Made by a program: the position numbers and the translations under genes. From CAJQQY01 sp964352225 (GTDB taxonomy: Bacteria; Bacteroidota; Bacteroidia; Chitinophagales; Saprospiraceae): a stretch of 24,916 bases of DNA. How positions within the stretch are numbered: position 1 is the stretch's first letter; the number at the start of each line of letters is the position of its first letter. Positions 8,075 through 16,741 of the stretch are shown in pieces. Under the pieces are notes generated by a model. That model was given only the letters and a program-made list of their open reading frames with translations. It was not told the origin of the DNA and did no database searches. Location: assembly GCA_964352225.1 (NCBI GenBank), contig CAYGRM010000049.1:1-24916 (forward strand). The letters are read 5' to 3'.

Positions 8075-9109
8075 TTAAAATCTTTTTTCCCTCACTTGTT
8101 TTTTGTTGATTTTAGAAATGGAAGTTGCACCAGCGAGTTGCATATTTCGCACTAATTCAGTTTGTAAAATGGCTATAACTTTTTCCACGCCTACTTGTCC
8201 CTCAGCAGCCAAACCATAAATATAAGGTCGTCCAATTCCAACTGCAGTTGCCCCCAGAGCTAATGCTTTAAAAACATCAGTTCCTCGACGAATACCCCCG
8301 TCAATTAAAATAGGGATTGCTCCATTAATCGCTTTTGAAACTTCCTCCAATACTTCGATAGTACTCAAATCACTTTCTAATTGTCGTCCACCATGATTCG
8401 AAACGATGATTCCGTCAACCTCATAATCTAGGGCAAGTGCAGCATCTTCAGGAGTCATGATTCCTTTGAGCAAAAGTTTCATATCGTAATTTTTTTTGAA
8501 CCAAGGAATGAACTCCCAAGTCAAGGTGGCATCAAAATCAGCTCCTCCATCTGCAAAATTACCGAGTGCATTTTCTGTTCGCATATTACCTGTTAGGATT
8601 CCGATGTGTTTTTCTCGGTTACCGGGCACAGGCACGTCGACGGTTAAAACAATAGTTTTACAATTATTCTTTTGCGCTTGATCGAGTAGGCGAGCGGTGG
8701 TGTTTCGATCAGAAGTAGTGTATAATTGAAACCAAGGCGGAGTATCAACAGCTTCGCAAATTTCAGAAAATGATTTGCTCGTCACAGTCGAGGCAACGGA
8801 TAAAATATCTTTTGCAGCCGCAGCTTTGACTGCTGGGATTTCTCCATCAGGATGAAATAATCCTTGGAAACCAACTGGTGCTAAAAAAATAGGACTGGCA
8901 TATTTTTCTCCAAATAATTCAATTGAAGTATCGACTTCTTGTACATCAATTAATCTCCGAGGGCGAATTTGAAAATGTTGGAAGGCTTCGATATTTCGAT
9001 GAAATGTTCTCAAATCATCAGCGCCACCAATGAGGTAATCGAATGCGTGTTGTGAGAGTTTTTCTTTGGAGGCATTTTTAATATCCCAGATGTTTCGGAA
9101 GTTACTCAT
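8075..9109 (-). CDS. FMN-dependent alpha-hydroxy-acid oxidase/dehydrogenase
   Basis: A 344-residue TIM-barrel flavoenzyme of the glycolate oxidase / lactate oxidase / LldD family, which oxidises 2-hydroxy acids to 2-oxo acids. Visible family motifs are FDYLIGGADD near the N-terminus, APVGFQG, WFQLY, LTVDVPVPGNRE, LLLKG (Lys215, FMN contact), VSNHGGRQLE with the catalytic base His239 and substrate-binding Arg, DGGIRRGTDVFKALALGA and IGRPYIYGLA (phosphate binding). It is slightly short for the family but complete. The exact substrate cannot be read from the sequence. A decayed copy of its last codons lies 4.4 kb away beyond the glucanase gene, in the same orientation. Confidence 0.9.
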   Translation of the reverse strand: MSNFRNIWDIKNASKEKLSQHAFDYLIGGADDLRTFHRNIEAFQHFQIRPRRLIDVQEVDTSIELFGEKYASPIFLAPVGFQGLFHPDGEIPAVKAAAAKDILSVASTVTSKSFSEICEAVDTPPWFQLYTTSDRNTTARLLDQAQKNNCKTIVLTVDVPVPGNREKHIGILTGNMRTENALGNFADGGADFDATLTWEFIPWFKKNYDMKLLLKGIMTPEDAALALDYEVDGIIVSNHGGRQLESDLSTIEVLEEVSKAINGAIPILIDGGIRRGTDVFKALALGATAVGIGRPYIYGLAAEGQVGVEKVIAILQTELVRNMQLAGATSISKINKKQVREKRF

Positions 9110-9419
9110 GAGGTGTTTTTTAAAACTAATGTATTAACAAAAGTTAAGTTTTTTACAAAAAAGGTAAATCCTTCTTTTAATTGATGATTTAAAATTAATT
9201 TTATAATGAATAGGGGCAAACACCATTTTTGCCGTCTTAGTTATAACTTAAAGTTATGGAATAAAACGAACCCAACAGAACACCGCAGCTTTAGCCCATT
9301 TCAAAGATAAATTTCCTATCGTTATCGAAAAATTGTTTTTGACTCAATTAAGAAATACTATTTTCACAATCATATTTTTAACATACAGCTTATTTAAAAA
9401 TTATTTAAACCACTTTCCA
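9110..9419. promoter_or_regulatory. Divergent intergenic region with a palindrome
   Basis: This AT-rich region separates the oxidase (minus) and the cytochrome/monooxygenase gene (plus). It holds a 7-bp palindrome ATAACTT-A-AAGTTAT at 9243-9257 that could bind a regulator. An upstream in-frame TTG at 9333 would add 29 hydrophobic residues ahead of the signal peptide; I regard that stretch as leader, not coding. No convincing complete -33/-7 pair was found for either gene. Confidence 0.35.
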
Positions 9420-11102
9420 ATGAAAAAAATCTACTTATTTCTCACACTCTTCTTTTTTACATTTCAAATGTCGACCGCTCAGTTGAGTTTAGAAGTGTAT
9501 AATATTTTCCAAAATAAATGTATGTCATGCCATAGCAATACCGATCAGCAAGGTGGTTTAGACTTAGAAGGTTCAGGTGCTAATGTTGCTTTGAAAGCAC
9601 TCAACGTTTATAATAATATTGTTGGAAAAACACCAAATACAAACACTCATGCGATCTCAGAAGGCTATCAATATATATACAAAGGTCGTCCTGATTTGAG
9701 TTATTTATTCCGAAAAATAAATGGTACACTTGAACCTACTATCGAATTAGATTCAAGTGTGGAAGGTGATCAAATGCCACAATATCAACCTGAATTAACT
9801 AATGTAGAAAAAGAATTAATCCGCCAATGGATTCTTCTTGGGGCACCTGCTCAAAATAGTGATTCAAACCTTCCGACTGCTTACGTTGATCAAATTCCAA
9901 CGTTGGTGAATGAATATTATAATGGAAATGGATTGGCCAGTTTTCCAAACGGAGCACCTGATGCACCAGATCCGTCGGAAGGATTTCAGGTAAAAATGGG
10001 ACCATTTTATTTGAACCCTGCTGGTCAGAATTTTTCAGAAATGGAGTTGTTTCAAAAGTATGCTTTAGATCTTCCTGCAGATGTGGATGTGACTCGAATT
10101 GATATGAAAATTTCTAGTTCGTCGCATCACTTTATTATTTATAATTTTCCATTTGCTTTTGCTGCTAATAATATAGATCCAGGATTTCGAACTGATCCAG
10201 ATCATTCAGCGATTAGTTTGACTACTGCCGTACAGGAGGCGACTGACTTGAGTTTGCCAGAAGGAACAGCGTTCATTTGGGATAATGATATTGTTTTGGA
10301 TTTGAACTCTCATTACATTAATTATGATGCTTCGAATACTTATCAAGCCGAAGTTTACTTTAATGTGTACACCCAACCAGCTGGAACTGCAATTCAAGAA
10401 ATGAAAACAGACTTGCTACTTAAGGATGATATTTTTATTCCCAATAATGGTAACCAATATGATTTTGATAAGACGGAAACTGGTTTTGGAACTCGATATG
10501 TTTGGGGGTTGATGGGACATACTCACCAATGGGGAACAGATTATAAAATGTACCTCCGAAATCCAAATGGAACTAAAGGCGAAATGATTTATGATGCATC
10601 TTGCTCATTGGACGGAGCTCCTGGGTGTGTTTCTCCATTCTTCGATTATCAGCATATTCCGATTCGATATTTTGATAATTTATTTGCGTTGCCAATGAAT
10701 CCAGGATTTATTCATTCTGCCAGTTATGTCAACAATGGGCCGAATAACGTCTGGTTTGGACCAACGTCTGATGATGAAATGATGGTGATGGTAATGATGT
10801 ATACAACAGATACTACTGGACTAGATTTGTCAACCAGTTTAGAAAATATAGATGATCTCCAACAGGAGGTTCTGGTATTTCCAAATCCAATGTATGATGA
10901 AGCCACCGTAGTTTTGGCGGAAGGAATGTCTGATGTTCGATTTTCACTTTTTAATGCAACTGGACAAGAAGTGAAGCTAATGGAAAATATTTACAACGAT
11001 AGATTTACCTTTCAAAAAGATAATCTTCCACAAGGAATCTATTTTTTCCGAGTAGAGGATGGAAGTGGAAAATATGCAACAGGGAAGATCTCGATAGAAT
11101 AG
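9420..11102 (+). CDS. Secreted cytochrome c / PHM-like copper monooxygenase fusion with T9SS tail
   Basis: A 560-residue protein starting at the ATG at 9420, which gives a proper signal peptide (MKKIYLFL... cleaved near TAQ, residue 20). A planctomycete-type cytochrome c module follows: CMSCH (Cys34, Cys37, His38) with QMP (Met119) as likely distal haem ligand and an ELIRQWILLGAP end. The central part resembles copper type II ascorbate-dependent monooxygenases (PHM/DBM): SSHHF (His236, His237), SHYIN (His298), GHTHQWG (His367, His369) and DDEMM (Met454), matching all six copper ligands of PHM in order. A type A sorting domain with VFPNP closes the protein. I infer an extracellular redox enzyme whose haem may feed electrons to copper; substrate unknown. 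Confidence 0.85.
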   Translation: MKKIYLFLTLFFFTFQMSTAQLSLEVYNIFQNKCMSCHSNTDQQGGLDLEGSGANVALKALNVYNNIVGKTPNTNTHAISEGYQYIYKGRPDLSYLFRKINGTLEPTIELDSSVEGDQMPQYQPELTNVEKELIRQWILLGAPAQNSDSNLPTAYVDQIPTLVNEYYNGNGLASFPNGAPDAPDPSEGFQVKMGPFYLNPAGQNFSEMELFQKYALDLPADVDVTRIDMKISSSSHHFIIYNFPFAFAANNIDPGFRTDPDHSAISLTTAVQEATDLSLPEGTAFIWDNDIVLDLNSHYINYDASNTYQAEVYFNVYTQPAGTAIQEMKTDLLLKDDIFIPNNGNQYDFDKTETGFGTRYVWGLMGHTHQWGTDYKMYLRNPNGTKGEMIYDASCSLDGAPGCVSPFFDYQHIPIRYFDNLFALPMNPGFIHSASYVNNGPNNVWFGPTSDDEMMVMVMMYTTDTTGLDLSTSLENIDDLQQEVLVFPNPMYDEATVVLAEGMSDVRFSLFNATGQEVKLMENIYNDRFTFQKDNLPQGIYFFRVEDGSGKYATGKISIE

Positions 11103-11174
11103 AGGACGTTACACGATTTATGATGGATACATTTGGGAATCGTAAAACGTTCAACGTAAAACCCTTAAAAAAAG

Positions 11175-11211
11175 AAAGAACCAATTCATTCAATGAGTTG
11201 GTTCTTTTTTT
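11175..11211 (+). terminator. Strong intrinsic terminator, possibly bidirectional
   Basis: A stem of 16 positions with one internal mismatch (AAAGAACCAATTCATT with AATGAGTTGGTTCTTT) is followed by T on the plus strand and preceded by A-rich sequence. It lies 72 bases after the fusion gene and 50 bases from the stop of the minus-strand gene at 11261, so it can serve both. Confidence 0.9.
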
Positions 11212-11260
11212 GAGACAATAAGCGTAGAGGAAAATAATTTGTTAATGATACATTCTAATT

Positions 11261-11614
11261 TTACTGTGAGCCTTGCCGGATTCCGAGATTATTCCATAAT
11301 TCCTTTTGAAAATCTGCCTTTGGAAAAGCTTCATAATTATTATAAAGTTTGACCATAGTATCGATGGATAAATCGGATGAATATTTTTTGAGTAATAACA
11401 GTTTTTCAATAGTGTCTTCACATTCTTGAATTACTTGATGTGCTTGCTGATTTTGTTGGGTAACGCTTTTGTAAAAGTCAATAGCTTCTTTGAGCGTAGG
11501 CGAAAGGTTTTCTTCGTCGACGATGGTTTCTTTGTTGAGCATCAGTCGAAGTTGTAATGTTTCAAGTGTGTCGCCTATCTTTAAAAGAATACCCTTCTTC
11601 AAATTTTCAATCAT
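11261..11614 (-). CDS. Hypothetical small helical protein
   Basis: A 117-residue soluble protein without signal or membrane segment. It is almost entirely helical in pattern, with long charged/hydrophobic alternation around residues 1-30 and 55-90 that suggests a coiled coil or helical bundle, and ends in KELWNNLGIRQGSQ. I do not recognise the family. Base composition and codon use look like those of its neighbours, and a shared terminator lies just beyond its stop, which supports a real gene. No partner is evident. Confidence 0.55.
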   Translation of the reverse strand: MIENLKKGILLKIGDTLETLQLRLMLNKETIVDEENLSPTLKEAIDFYKSVTQQNQQAHQVIQECEDTIEKLLLLKKYSSDLSIDTMVKLYNNYEAFPKADFQKELWNNLGIRQGSQ

Positions 11615-11696
11615 ACAGGGGATAAATTTTTGTTGTTGAAATCTCTCGATTTACTTTTCGAAAGGTAATAAAATCGTGTGACAGGCCTTCCTTTTT

Positions 11697-11746
11697 GATA
11701 AAAGGAGAAAACTTGATTCGATTAAAATCAAGCTTCCTCTTTTATC
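11697..11746. repeat. Imperfect 50-base hairpin
   Basis: Arms GATAAAAGGAGA...CTTGATT and AATCAAG...CCTCTTTTATC pair over about 20 positions with a few mismatches around a short loop. No T-run follows on either strand, so it is not a standard terminator. Confidence 0.55.
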
Positions 11747-11969
11747 TTTTTTAACAAACGGTTTTGGAATGGCTCTTCCTTTTTTTGAAATAGTGCCAGA
11801 AAGAATACTTTCTTCATGTGTGAAGGGACTTCTTTGTCGTAGTATGTCGGAAAGGTAAAATTGCAGACCAGTTTTTTTTATTAGAAAATTAATAAACTGT
11901 GACAAGAGTTTTACAACTGAAACAAATTTTAAAAAATGATATGTATTGAATATTATAATGTAAAACATT

Positions 11970-12006
11970 AAAAGCCAATTAGTTATGTAACTAATTGGCT
12001 TTTTTG
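11970..12006. terminator. Perfect 16-bp terminator hairpin
   Basis: AAAAGCCAATTAGTTA pairs perfectly with TAACTAATTGGCTTTT around a two-base loop, and a T-run follows on the plus strand. On the minus strand it lies about 100 bases past the stop of the DUF7009-type gene, which it may end. The better T-run is on the plus strand, where no gene lies close upstream. Confidence 0.8.
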
Positions 12007-12105
12007 GTTTAGTTTTTTTCAGAAAAAATATATTTGCTTCCTGTCAAGAGTGACTAAAAAATGGGTAATTATACTCCTAATTATTCATAATTAAGCTAAT
12101 ATTTT

Positions 12106-12477
12106 CTAGGTTTTTGGATGAGGAAAGGAATCACTTTCATCTTCATTAATTCGCACATGCATACATTTAAAATCCTTCTCGACTAAAATTCGCACTTGAT
12201 CACTATCACTAGTTGCATCTAAATGTTCCATGCCGACGAGTTGAGATTCTACCCAGACTTTTGCTAATTCGGTTGGAACAAAAATAGTGATTGTTTTATC
12301 TGAAAATTCGCATTTTAGTTTTTTTACATTAGCTGATGCTAGAGTGTAAATTAATTGACCGCCTGCAGCTGCACCAAACTGAATGCTATCTTCTACTCGC
12401 CCTTTTTCTCCAAATACTTTCACGTCCTGTTGACTCAACCTTAGGCGGATGGAGTTCCCTCTAATTCGTAATTTCAT
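12106..12477 (-). CDS. DUF7009-type small conserved protein
   Basis: A 123-residue cytoplasmic protein that begins MKLRIRGNSIRLRLSQQDV and ends with an acidic DEDESDSFPHPK-like tail (NEDESDSFPHP), both features I associate with the uncharacterised DUF7009 family of Bacteroidota. The middle is a run of beta strands (QLIYTLAS, TITIFVP) ahead of a short helix and ends with VRILVEKDFKCMHVR. The biochemical role is unknown. A TAACTTTG -7-like element lies 17 bases before the start codon, immediately after the terminator of the metalloprotease gene, so this is probably a separate transcript. Confidence 0.7.
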   Translation of the reverse strand: MKLRIRGNSIRLRLSQQDVKVFGEKGRVEDSIQFGAAAGGQLIYTLASANVKKLKCEFSDKTITIFVPTELAKVWVESQLVGMEHLDATSDSDQVRILVEKDFKCMHVRINEDESDSFPHPKT

Positions 12478-12493
12478 ATGTGTTTGTTTTTTT

Positions 12494-12501
12494 CAAAGTT
12501 A
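12494..12501 (-). promoter_or_regulatory. Possible -7 element TAACTTTG
   Basis: On the minus strand TAACTTTG matches the Bacteroidota TAnnTTTG consensus exactly and is 17 bases before the ATG of the DUF7009-type gene. No TTG occurs at the expected -33 position. Confidence 0.35.
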
Positions 12502-12511
12502 GGAAAAATAT

Positions 12512-12550
12512 CAAAAAAGCCCTTCCTAAACTTTAAGTTTAAAAAGGGCT
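12512..12550 (-). terminator. Intrinsic terminator after the metalloprotease gene
   Basis: On the minus strand AGCCCTT...AAGGGCT pairs outside an inner AAACTT/AAGTTT stem, and TTTTTT follows. It starts 23 bases after the stop of the protease gene. Confidence 0.85.
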
Positions 12551-12572
12551 GATATTTTATTTTACTAAAAAA

Positions 12573-15500
12573 TTATCGTTGTATCGTCACTCGCTCCGTC
12601 ATCATCTGTCCTTCCGTCCTAACTTGTACAAAGTAAATTCCACTCGCGAAACGACTTGTTTGCATTTGAATTAAATCTTGAGAATCTTTTACCATTTTCT
12701 CAGCCAATAATTTTCCTTGTACGCTAAAAATCTGGACAATGATTTCCTCATTAACTGGTTTTGTAAAACCAATGTTGATTAGATCATTTGCTGGATTTGG
12801 GAAAATAGAAATCTCGTTTTGCTCCACCAAGTCTTCTGTAGAAATAACTACATCAGGATCAATAATAATATTGAACTGAGGAGTAGCAATTAATCCACCT
12901 TCACTATCATCCACCACAAATGTAAAACTGTCTTCCGTTGAAGCTCCTCCATCATGAGTGTATAAAATATTCCCTGGGCTTGATGAATTTTGAGTAAACT
13001 TATCTCCTACTGTTAACTCATCGGTCAAGAAATATAGTTTTCCATTTTCAGGAAGGGTGACGATGGTATAAGTAATATCTTCAGGGCCATTGTTTGGATC
13101 TACGGTCAATAAGAATTCATCATCGATTGGTCGAGTGAATCCTGGAGGAAGAGGCATGGTTTCATTTTTAATTAATTCAGGAGGACTTAGGTTCGCTTCA
13201 GAACAAATTTGCAAAGTCCATTCATTTAATTTTCCACCATTCCCAGCGGTGTTAGTTACTTCAACTTGAAGTTTCCAATTTCCAAGAGAACTTGTGTTAT
13301 CAAAAATACTTAAAAGGTTGTCTTCTAACTTGTAACTAATTCCAGTATTTACAGGACAATCTGAACCAATGAAAGAAGCCGCTTCATCATCCATTCCAAA
13401 ATCAAAAGTAGTTCCTTGGCAAAGAATAGAAGAAAATAATTTAACGGAAGTTCCATCTGGGCCAACTAATGACATATCTATATCCTTGAAGGCAGTATGG
13501 TTTCCTTTAATGCTGGAGATATTCAAATCATTAATCAATCCATCAAGAGGCACATTGATTACGGACTCAATCGTTGGTAATCCATTACTTGGTATAGTTA
13601 CTGGGCCATCTGTACTCACGGTATTAGTGCATGATAATGATTTGACGGAGAAAGCATTTATTGGCGACCAGTCTTCTGATGAACATTCATTTTGAGGTTT
13701 AATTCTCCAAAAATAAACACCACCAAGATCAAGTTGAGTACCTGCTTGATAGCTGCCTCCTGTTACTACACTTGTTTCAACAACGGTAGTAGCAGAGAAG
13801 GAAGGATCACTTGCAATTTCGATGAGGTAATTGTCTGCAGCAATTCCTTCGTTCCAAGTATAGATAGGCGTTTCTTCAACGCCTTCTGTTCCATTGGCAG
13901 GTGCTATCGTTGAAACATCAGAAAAATTAGTAGCTATAGTTTCATAGACTAAATCTTGGTAAACAGTATCCTCTCCCGGAACATATGACATTAATTGGAA
14001 AGTGAATACTCCATCTGAGGTAGGAGTATTATCAGTATTAATGGTTAATGTTAATTCTTCGGATGGCAAAATTGGATTAGCACTAAATTCGGCTGTTGCA
14101 CCAACAGGTAGCCCAATTGCTTCAAAATAAATCAAGCTATCATAATTCAATAAGGATAGCGTTTTGATATTAACTTCAGGTAATTCAGGTAAACATACTT
14201 TTTGGAAATATGGTCCTGATGATACGGAGAATCCAGGGGTAGAAGGTGCAACTATTTTAAAGTTCACATTTGAAATGTCAAAAAAGATATTATCTGCTGC
14301 TTCAACTTTTACTCTAGCTAATCCAGTAATTGCATCAGGAATCACTACCGTATAACTTCCGGTGTTCGGAACATTTTGCGCTAAAGAGATTGGATATTCA
14401 TATCCTCCATTAGTGGATAACAATATATTTACATATTGACAATTTACAGGTGCCGCATCTGTATTGGCGACATCCCAAGTTACTTCTACATAATCTCCTA
14501 CTTCAAAGGTTTGGTTAACATTTGGGTGCATGACTAAAAATGGGCCAGCGGATTCTACTGACTCAAAAGCAATTTCATCCCAGACTGTTCCGCCACCGCC
14601 CCACTTGCTATCTCTAACGGTACATCTAAAAGTTAGATCCCGAGCATACGTTGGAAGCACTTCCGTGATGGAATTTTGATTGTTAACAATAGTTTGTATT
14701 CTAGGAAAAATTCGCGTTGGATTTTCCGTAGGTAAATAACTTCTAAATGAGGGTGCATTTCCCATCGGACTTCCTAGGGGACTAATTGGTCCCAAATCAT
14801 ATTGTTCAAAACAATAAGTCAAAGTATCATCTGGATTAACATCACTTGCCACCGCAGTCAATTGAAAAGGAGTACTAATTGGGATCTTTAATCCGTCGCC
14901 AAAAGGTATTTCTACATCCGGATCGAAATTATCGGTAGGTAATACGGTGGCGCATGTTCCTCCTCCTTGTCGACTATAGTTTTGAATAGATTCGATAGAA
15001 TTGATATGGAAATAGTCATCACCTGAGTTCTGCACATTATTAGAACCACAGGCGCCAACATAAGACATAATGGTTGATCCACTTCCCGGTTCGTAGGCAG
15101 TACCATCGTTTAGTTGGTCATTGCCATCAGGATCTGTACCATTCCAAAAAGGAGTACAATTACTCCAAGGGTGTGCCGCACTTAATTGATGCCCGACCTC
15201 ATGAGACAAAGTTCCTAAATAGAAATTATCACTCGGGTTATTGTTACAAGATATTCCGCGAGCTTTAGTAGCGTCATTGCAAACATTTCCTCCTGAAACA
15301 CCACCAATACCAATTCCATTTAATAAACAAGGGAACGTTTTAAATAAATGTCCAACATCATAATTCTCCACTCCGACGACTGAATTAATAGTAGTTACAC
15401 TTTGATAGAAAGTACCAAAAGCAATTACATTTCCATTTATATCTGTTGTGTTCGTGATCTCATTACCTTCGAATGGATCGGTAGCTGGATCTAAAAATAC

Positions 15501-16364
15501 CAATTCATCATTATTATCGACTAGTTGAAAACGAACTCCTGTTTCTTTTTCAAAAATAAAATTCAATCGACCCGTAGCGTAAACTAATTCCGCCATCACT
15601 CCATCAACTGTTCCTCCTTGGGTGGCAGAGAATTCTCCAGAAGTCGCTAATGCCATTCTGTAAACTCTTAATTCAACTGGGGCTCCTGCGGTAGTATTAA
15701 ACTCAGGAGAAGGGGGAGTTGTGTTTGGGCCTTTGTTTTGAAAAGGACTATTAGGACCACCGCCATTGTCTTGAAGAGGTTGCGTCGCATTATAACTTTC
15801 CAATGGGTTGTGATCAGCGTGAGTCAAATTTAACATCGCTTTTTCTACATCATTCGGCAGACGATCTTTTTTATAATAAGAAAGATAGTTATTGTTATTT
15901 CCTTCCAAATATGGATCAATATATATTATACCTGCTGGTGAACCAATCATTGCTCGAAACCCTTTGGCTGCAATCTCAAAACGAACATGTAATAATTTAT
16001 TTTCCGCTCCGTATCCTGCATAAGACTTTATGTTTGGATATTTTGCTTGCAAACCAGGAGCCATCACAGAGGATTCGAATACCTGAAAAATAACATCATC
16101 ACCATTTGGCATGGGTAGAATAATCTGTTTTGGATGATGTTTGGCTGCAAAAGTAAACTCCATTGGAGTATCTGTCAAACTGGATTTAAGTGCATCCAAA
16201 TCCAAAGCTAATGTTCTATATCTTTCGGGAATAATTTTCCGCTCTTGGTTAGCTGGAATTAAAATATTGGCTTCATTGGCATCAAACCAATGGTCTACAA
16301 TATTTTGAGAAAATAGATTAGAAACAAACAAGGACACGCAAAAAAGTAGTACAAACTTTTTCAT
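12573..16364 (-). CDS. Secreted reprolysin-type zinc metalloprotease with P-domain and T9SS tail
   Basis: A 1263-residue exported protease. A signal peptide (1-19, ending LFSQ) and a propeptide-like region (to about 220) precede a metzincin domain with HEVGHQLSAAH (zinc ligands His388, His392, His398; catalytic Glu389) and the Met-turn STIMSY (Met433). Downstream are beta-sandwich repeats, a fibronectin III-like unit (about 818-908), a proprotein-convertase P-domain (about 918-1053, with DIDMSLVGPDGT and GNWKLQVEV), a cadherin-like unit (about 1060-1175, VDPNNGPEDITYTIVTLP) and a type A sorting domain (IFPNPANDLINIGF, from about 1183). Such proteins are surface or secreted proteases of Bacteroidota; substrate unknown. 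The gene is followed by its own terminator. Confidence 0.92.
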   Translation of the reverse strand: MKKFVLLFCVSLFVSNLFSQNIVDHWFDANEANILIPANQERKIIPERYRTLALDLDALKSSLTDTPMEFTFAAKHHPKQIILPMPNGDDVIFQVFESSVMAPGLQAKYPNIKSYAGYGAENKLLHVRFEIAAKGFRAMIGSPAGIIYIDPYLEGNNNNYLSYYKKDRLPNDVEKAMLNLTHADHNPLESYNATQPLQDNGGGPNSPFQNKGPNTTPPSPEFNTTAGAPVELRVYRMALATSGEFSATQGGTVDGVMAELVYATGRLNFIFEKETGVRFQLVDNNDELVFLDPATDPFEGNEITNTTDINGNVIAFGTFYQSVTTINSVVGVENYDVGHLFKTFPCLLNGIGIGGVSGGNVCNDATKARGISCNNNPSDNFYLGTLSHEVGHQLSAAHPWSNCTPFWNGTDPDGNDQLNDGTAYEPGSGSTIMSYVGACGSNNVQNSGDDYFHINSIESIQNYSRQGGGTCATVLPTDNFDPDVEIPFGDGLKIPISTPFQLTAVASDVNPDDTLTYCFEQYDLGPISPLGSPMGNAPSFRSYLPTENPTRIFPRIQTIVNNQNSITEVLPTYARDLTFRCTVRDSKWGGGGTVWDEIAFESVESAGPFLVMHPNVNQTFEVGDYVEVTWDVANTDAAPVNCQYVNILLSTNGGYEYPISLAQNVPNTGSYTVVIPDAITGLARVKVEAADNIFFDISNVNFKIVAPSTPGFSVSSGPYFQKVCLPELPEVNIKTLSLLNYDSLIYFEAIGLPVGATAEFSANPILPSEELTLTINTDNTPTSDGVFTFQLMSYVPGEDTVYQDLVYETIATNFSDVSTIAPANGTEGVEETPIYTWNEGIAADNYLIEIASDPSFSATTVVETSVVTGGSYQAGTQLDLGGVYFWRIKPQNECSSEDWSPINAFSVKSLSCTNTVSTDGPVTIPSNGLPTIESVINVPLDGLINDLNISSIKGNHTAFKDIDMSLVGPDGTSVKLFSSILCQGTTFDFGMDDEAASFIGSDCPVNTGISYKLEDNLLSIFDNTSSLGNWKLQVEVTNTAGNGGKLNEWTLQICSEANLSPPELIKNETMPLPPGFTRPIDDEFLLTVDPNNGPEDITYTIVTLPENGKLYFLTDELTVGDKFTQNSSSPGNILYTHDGGASTEDSFTFVVDDSEGGLIATPQFNIIIDPDVVISTEDLVEQNEISIFPNPANDLINIGFTKPVNEEIIVQIFSVQGKLLAEKMVKDSQDLIQMQTSRFASGIYFVQVRTEGQMMTERVTIQR

Positions 16365-16741
16365 CTAGGTTGTATTTTTTTAATTGAAAAAATGGGGGTG
16401 GTTTTTTGAGGGGGTGCTTTTTATTTATGTAAAAATACTTTCTCCTTTTTGATTAAAAAAATGAGAAATGATCAAATGTCGGTAGGTTGATTAAGAGCAT
16501 GGTTAAAATTCGTTTTTGGAGTTGAAAATGGATATTTTCAGCCTAAGGGATGAAATTTAAACATGCTCTGACCTTTGAGAATCAAAATACCAATTAAAAA
16601 ACCTTTCAAATGAATGATTTGTTTAGAATTTATCTTTCGATGGATTTTTTAATTCTGAGTAACTATTTGGTTCTAGATAATTTAATAACCAATAACCTAA
16701 TAACTATTTATCCATGACCAAATGAATTCATTTAGAACCAA
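16365..16741. other. 377-base intergenic region with an inverted repeat
   Basis: No gene is seen. It holds the upstream region of the metalloprotease and the downstream region of thymidine kinase (both minus strand), G/T-rich homopolymer stretches at 16392-16425, and a 76-base inverted repeat at 16494-16569. Confidence 0.5.
16494..16569. repeat. Inverted repeat with AGAGCATG ends
   Basis: Arms AGAGCATGGTTAAAATTC and GAAATTTAAACATGCTCT are nearly complementary over 18 positions and enclose a loop that contains a second small inverted pair (GAAAATGGATATTTTC). The outer ends AGAGCATG/CATGCTCT are perfect. It could be a small non-autonomous element or a structured intergenic repeat. Confidence 0.6.

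Larger units (their letters stand above)
11615..12105. other. 490-base non-coding stretch with two large hairpins
   Basis: It holds an imperfect long hairpin at 11697-11746 and a perfect terminator-like hairpin at 11970-12003. A 105-codon minus-strand frame (11651-11968) crosses the first hairpin; its translation is low-complexity and unlike a folded protein, so I do not call it a gene. The stretch may hold a structured RNA or a dispersed intergenic repeat. Confidence 0.4.

Noticed and set aside
9333..9419. Extended N-terminus from a TTG start for the cytochrome/monooxygenase fusion
   Set aside because: The ATG at 9420 gives a standard signal peptide; the extra 29 residues would bury it.
11651..11968. 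105-codon minus-strand frame
   Set aside because: It crosses a long hairpin, has a biased low-complexity translation and no recognisable domain; better explained as structured non-coding DNA.
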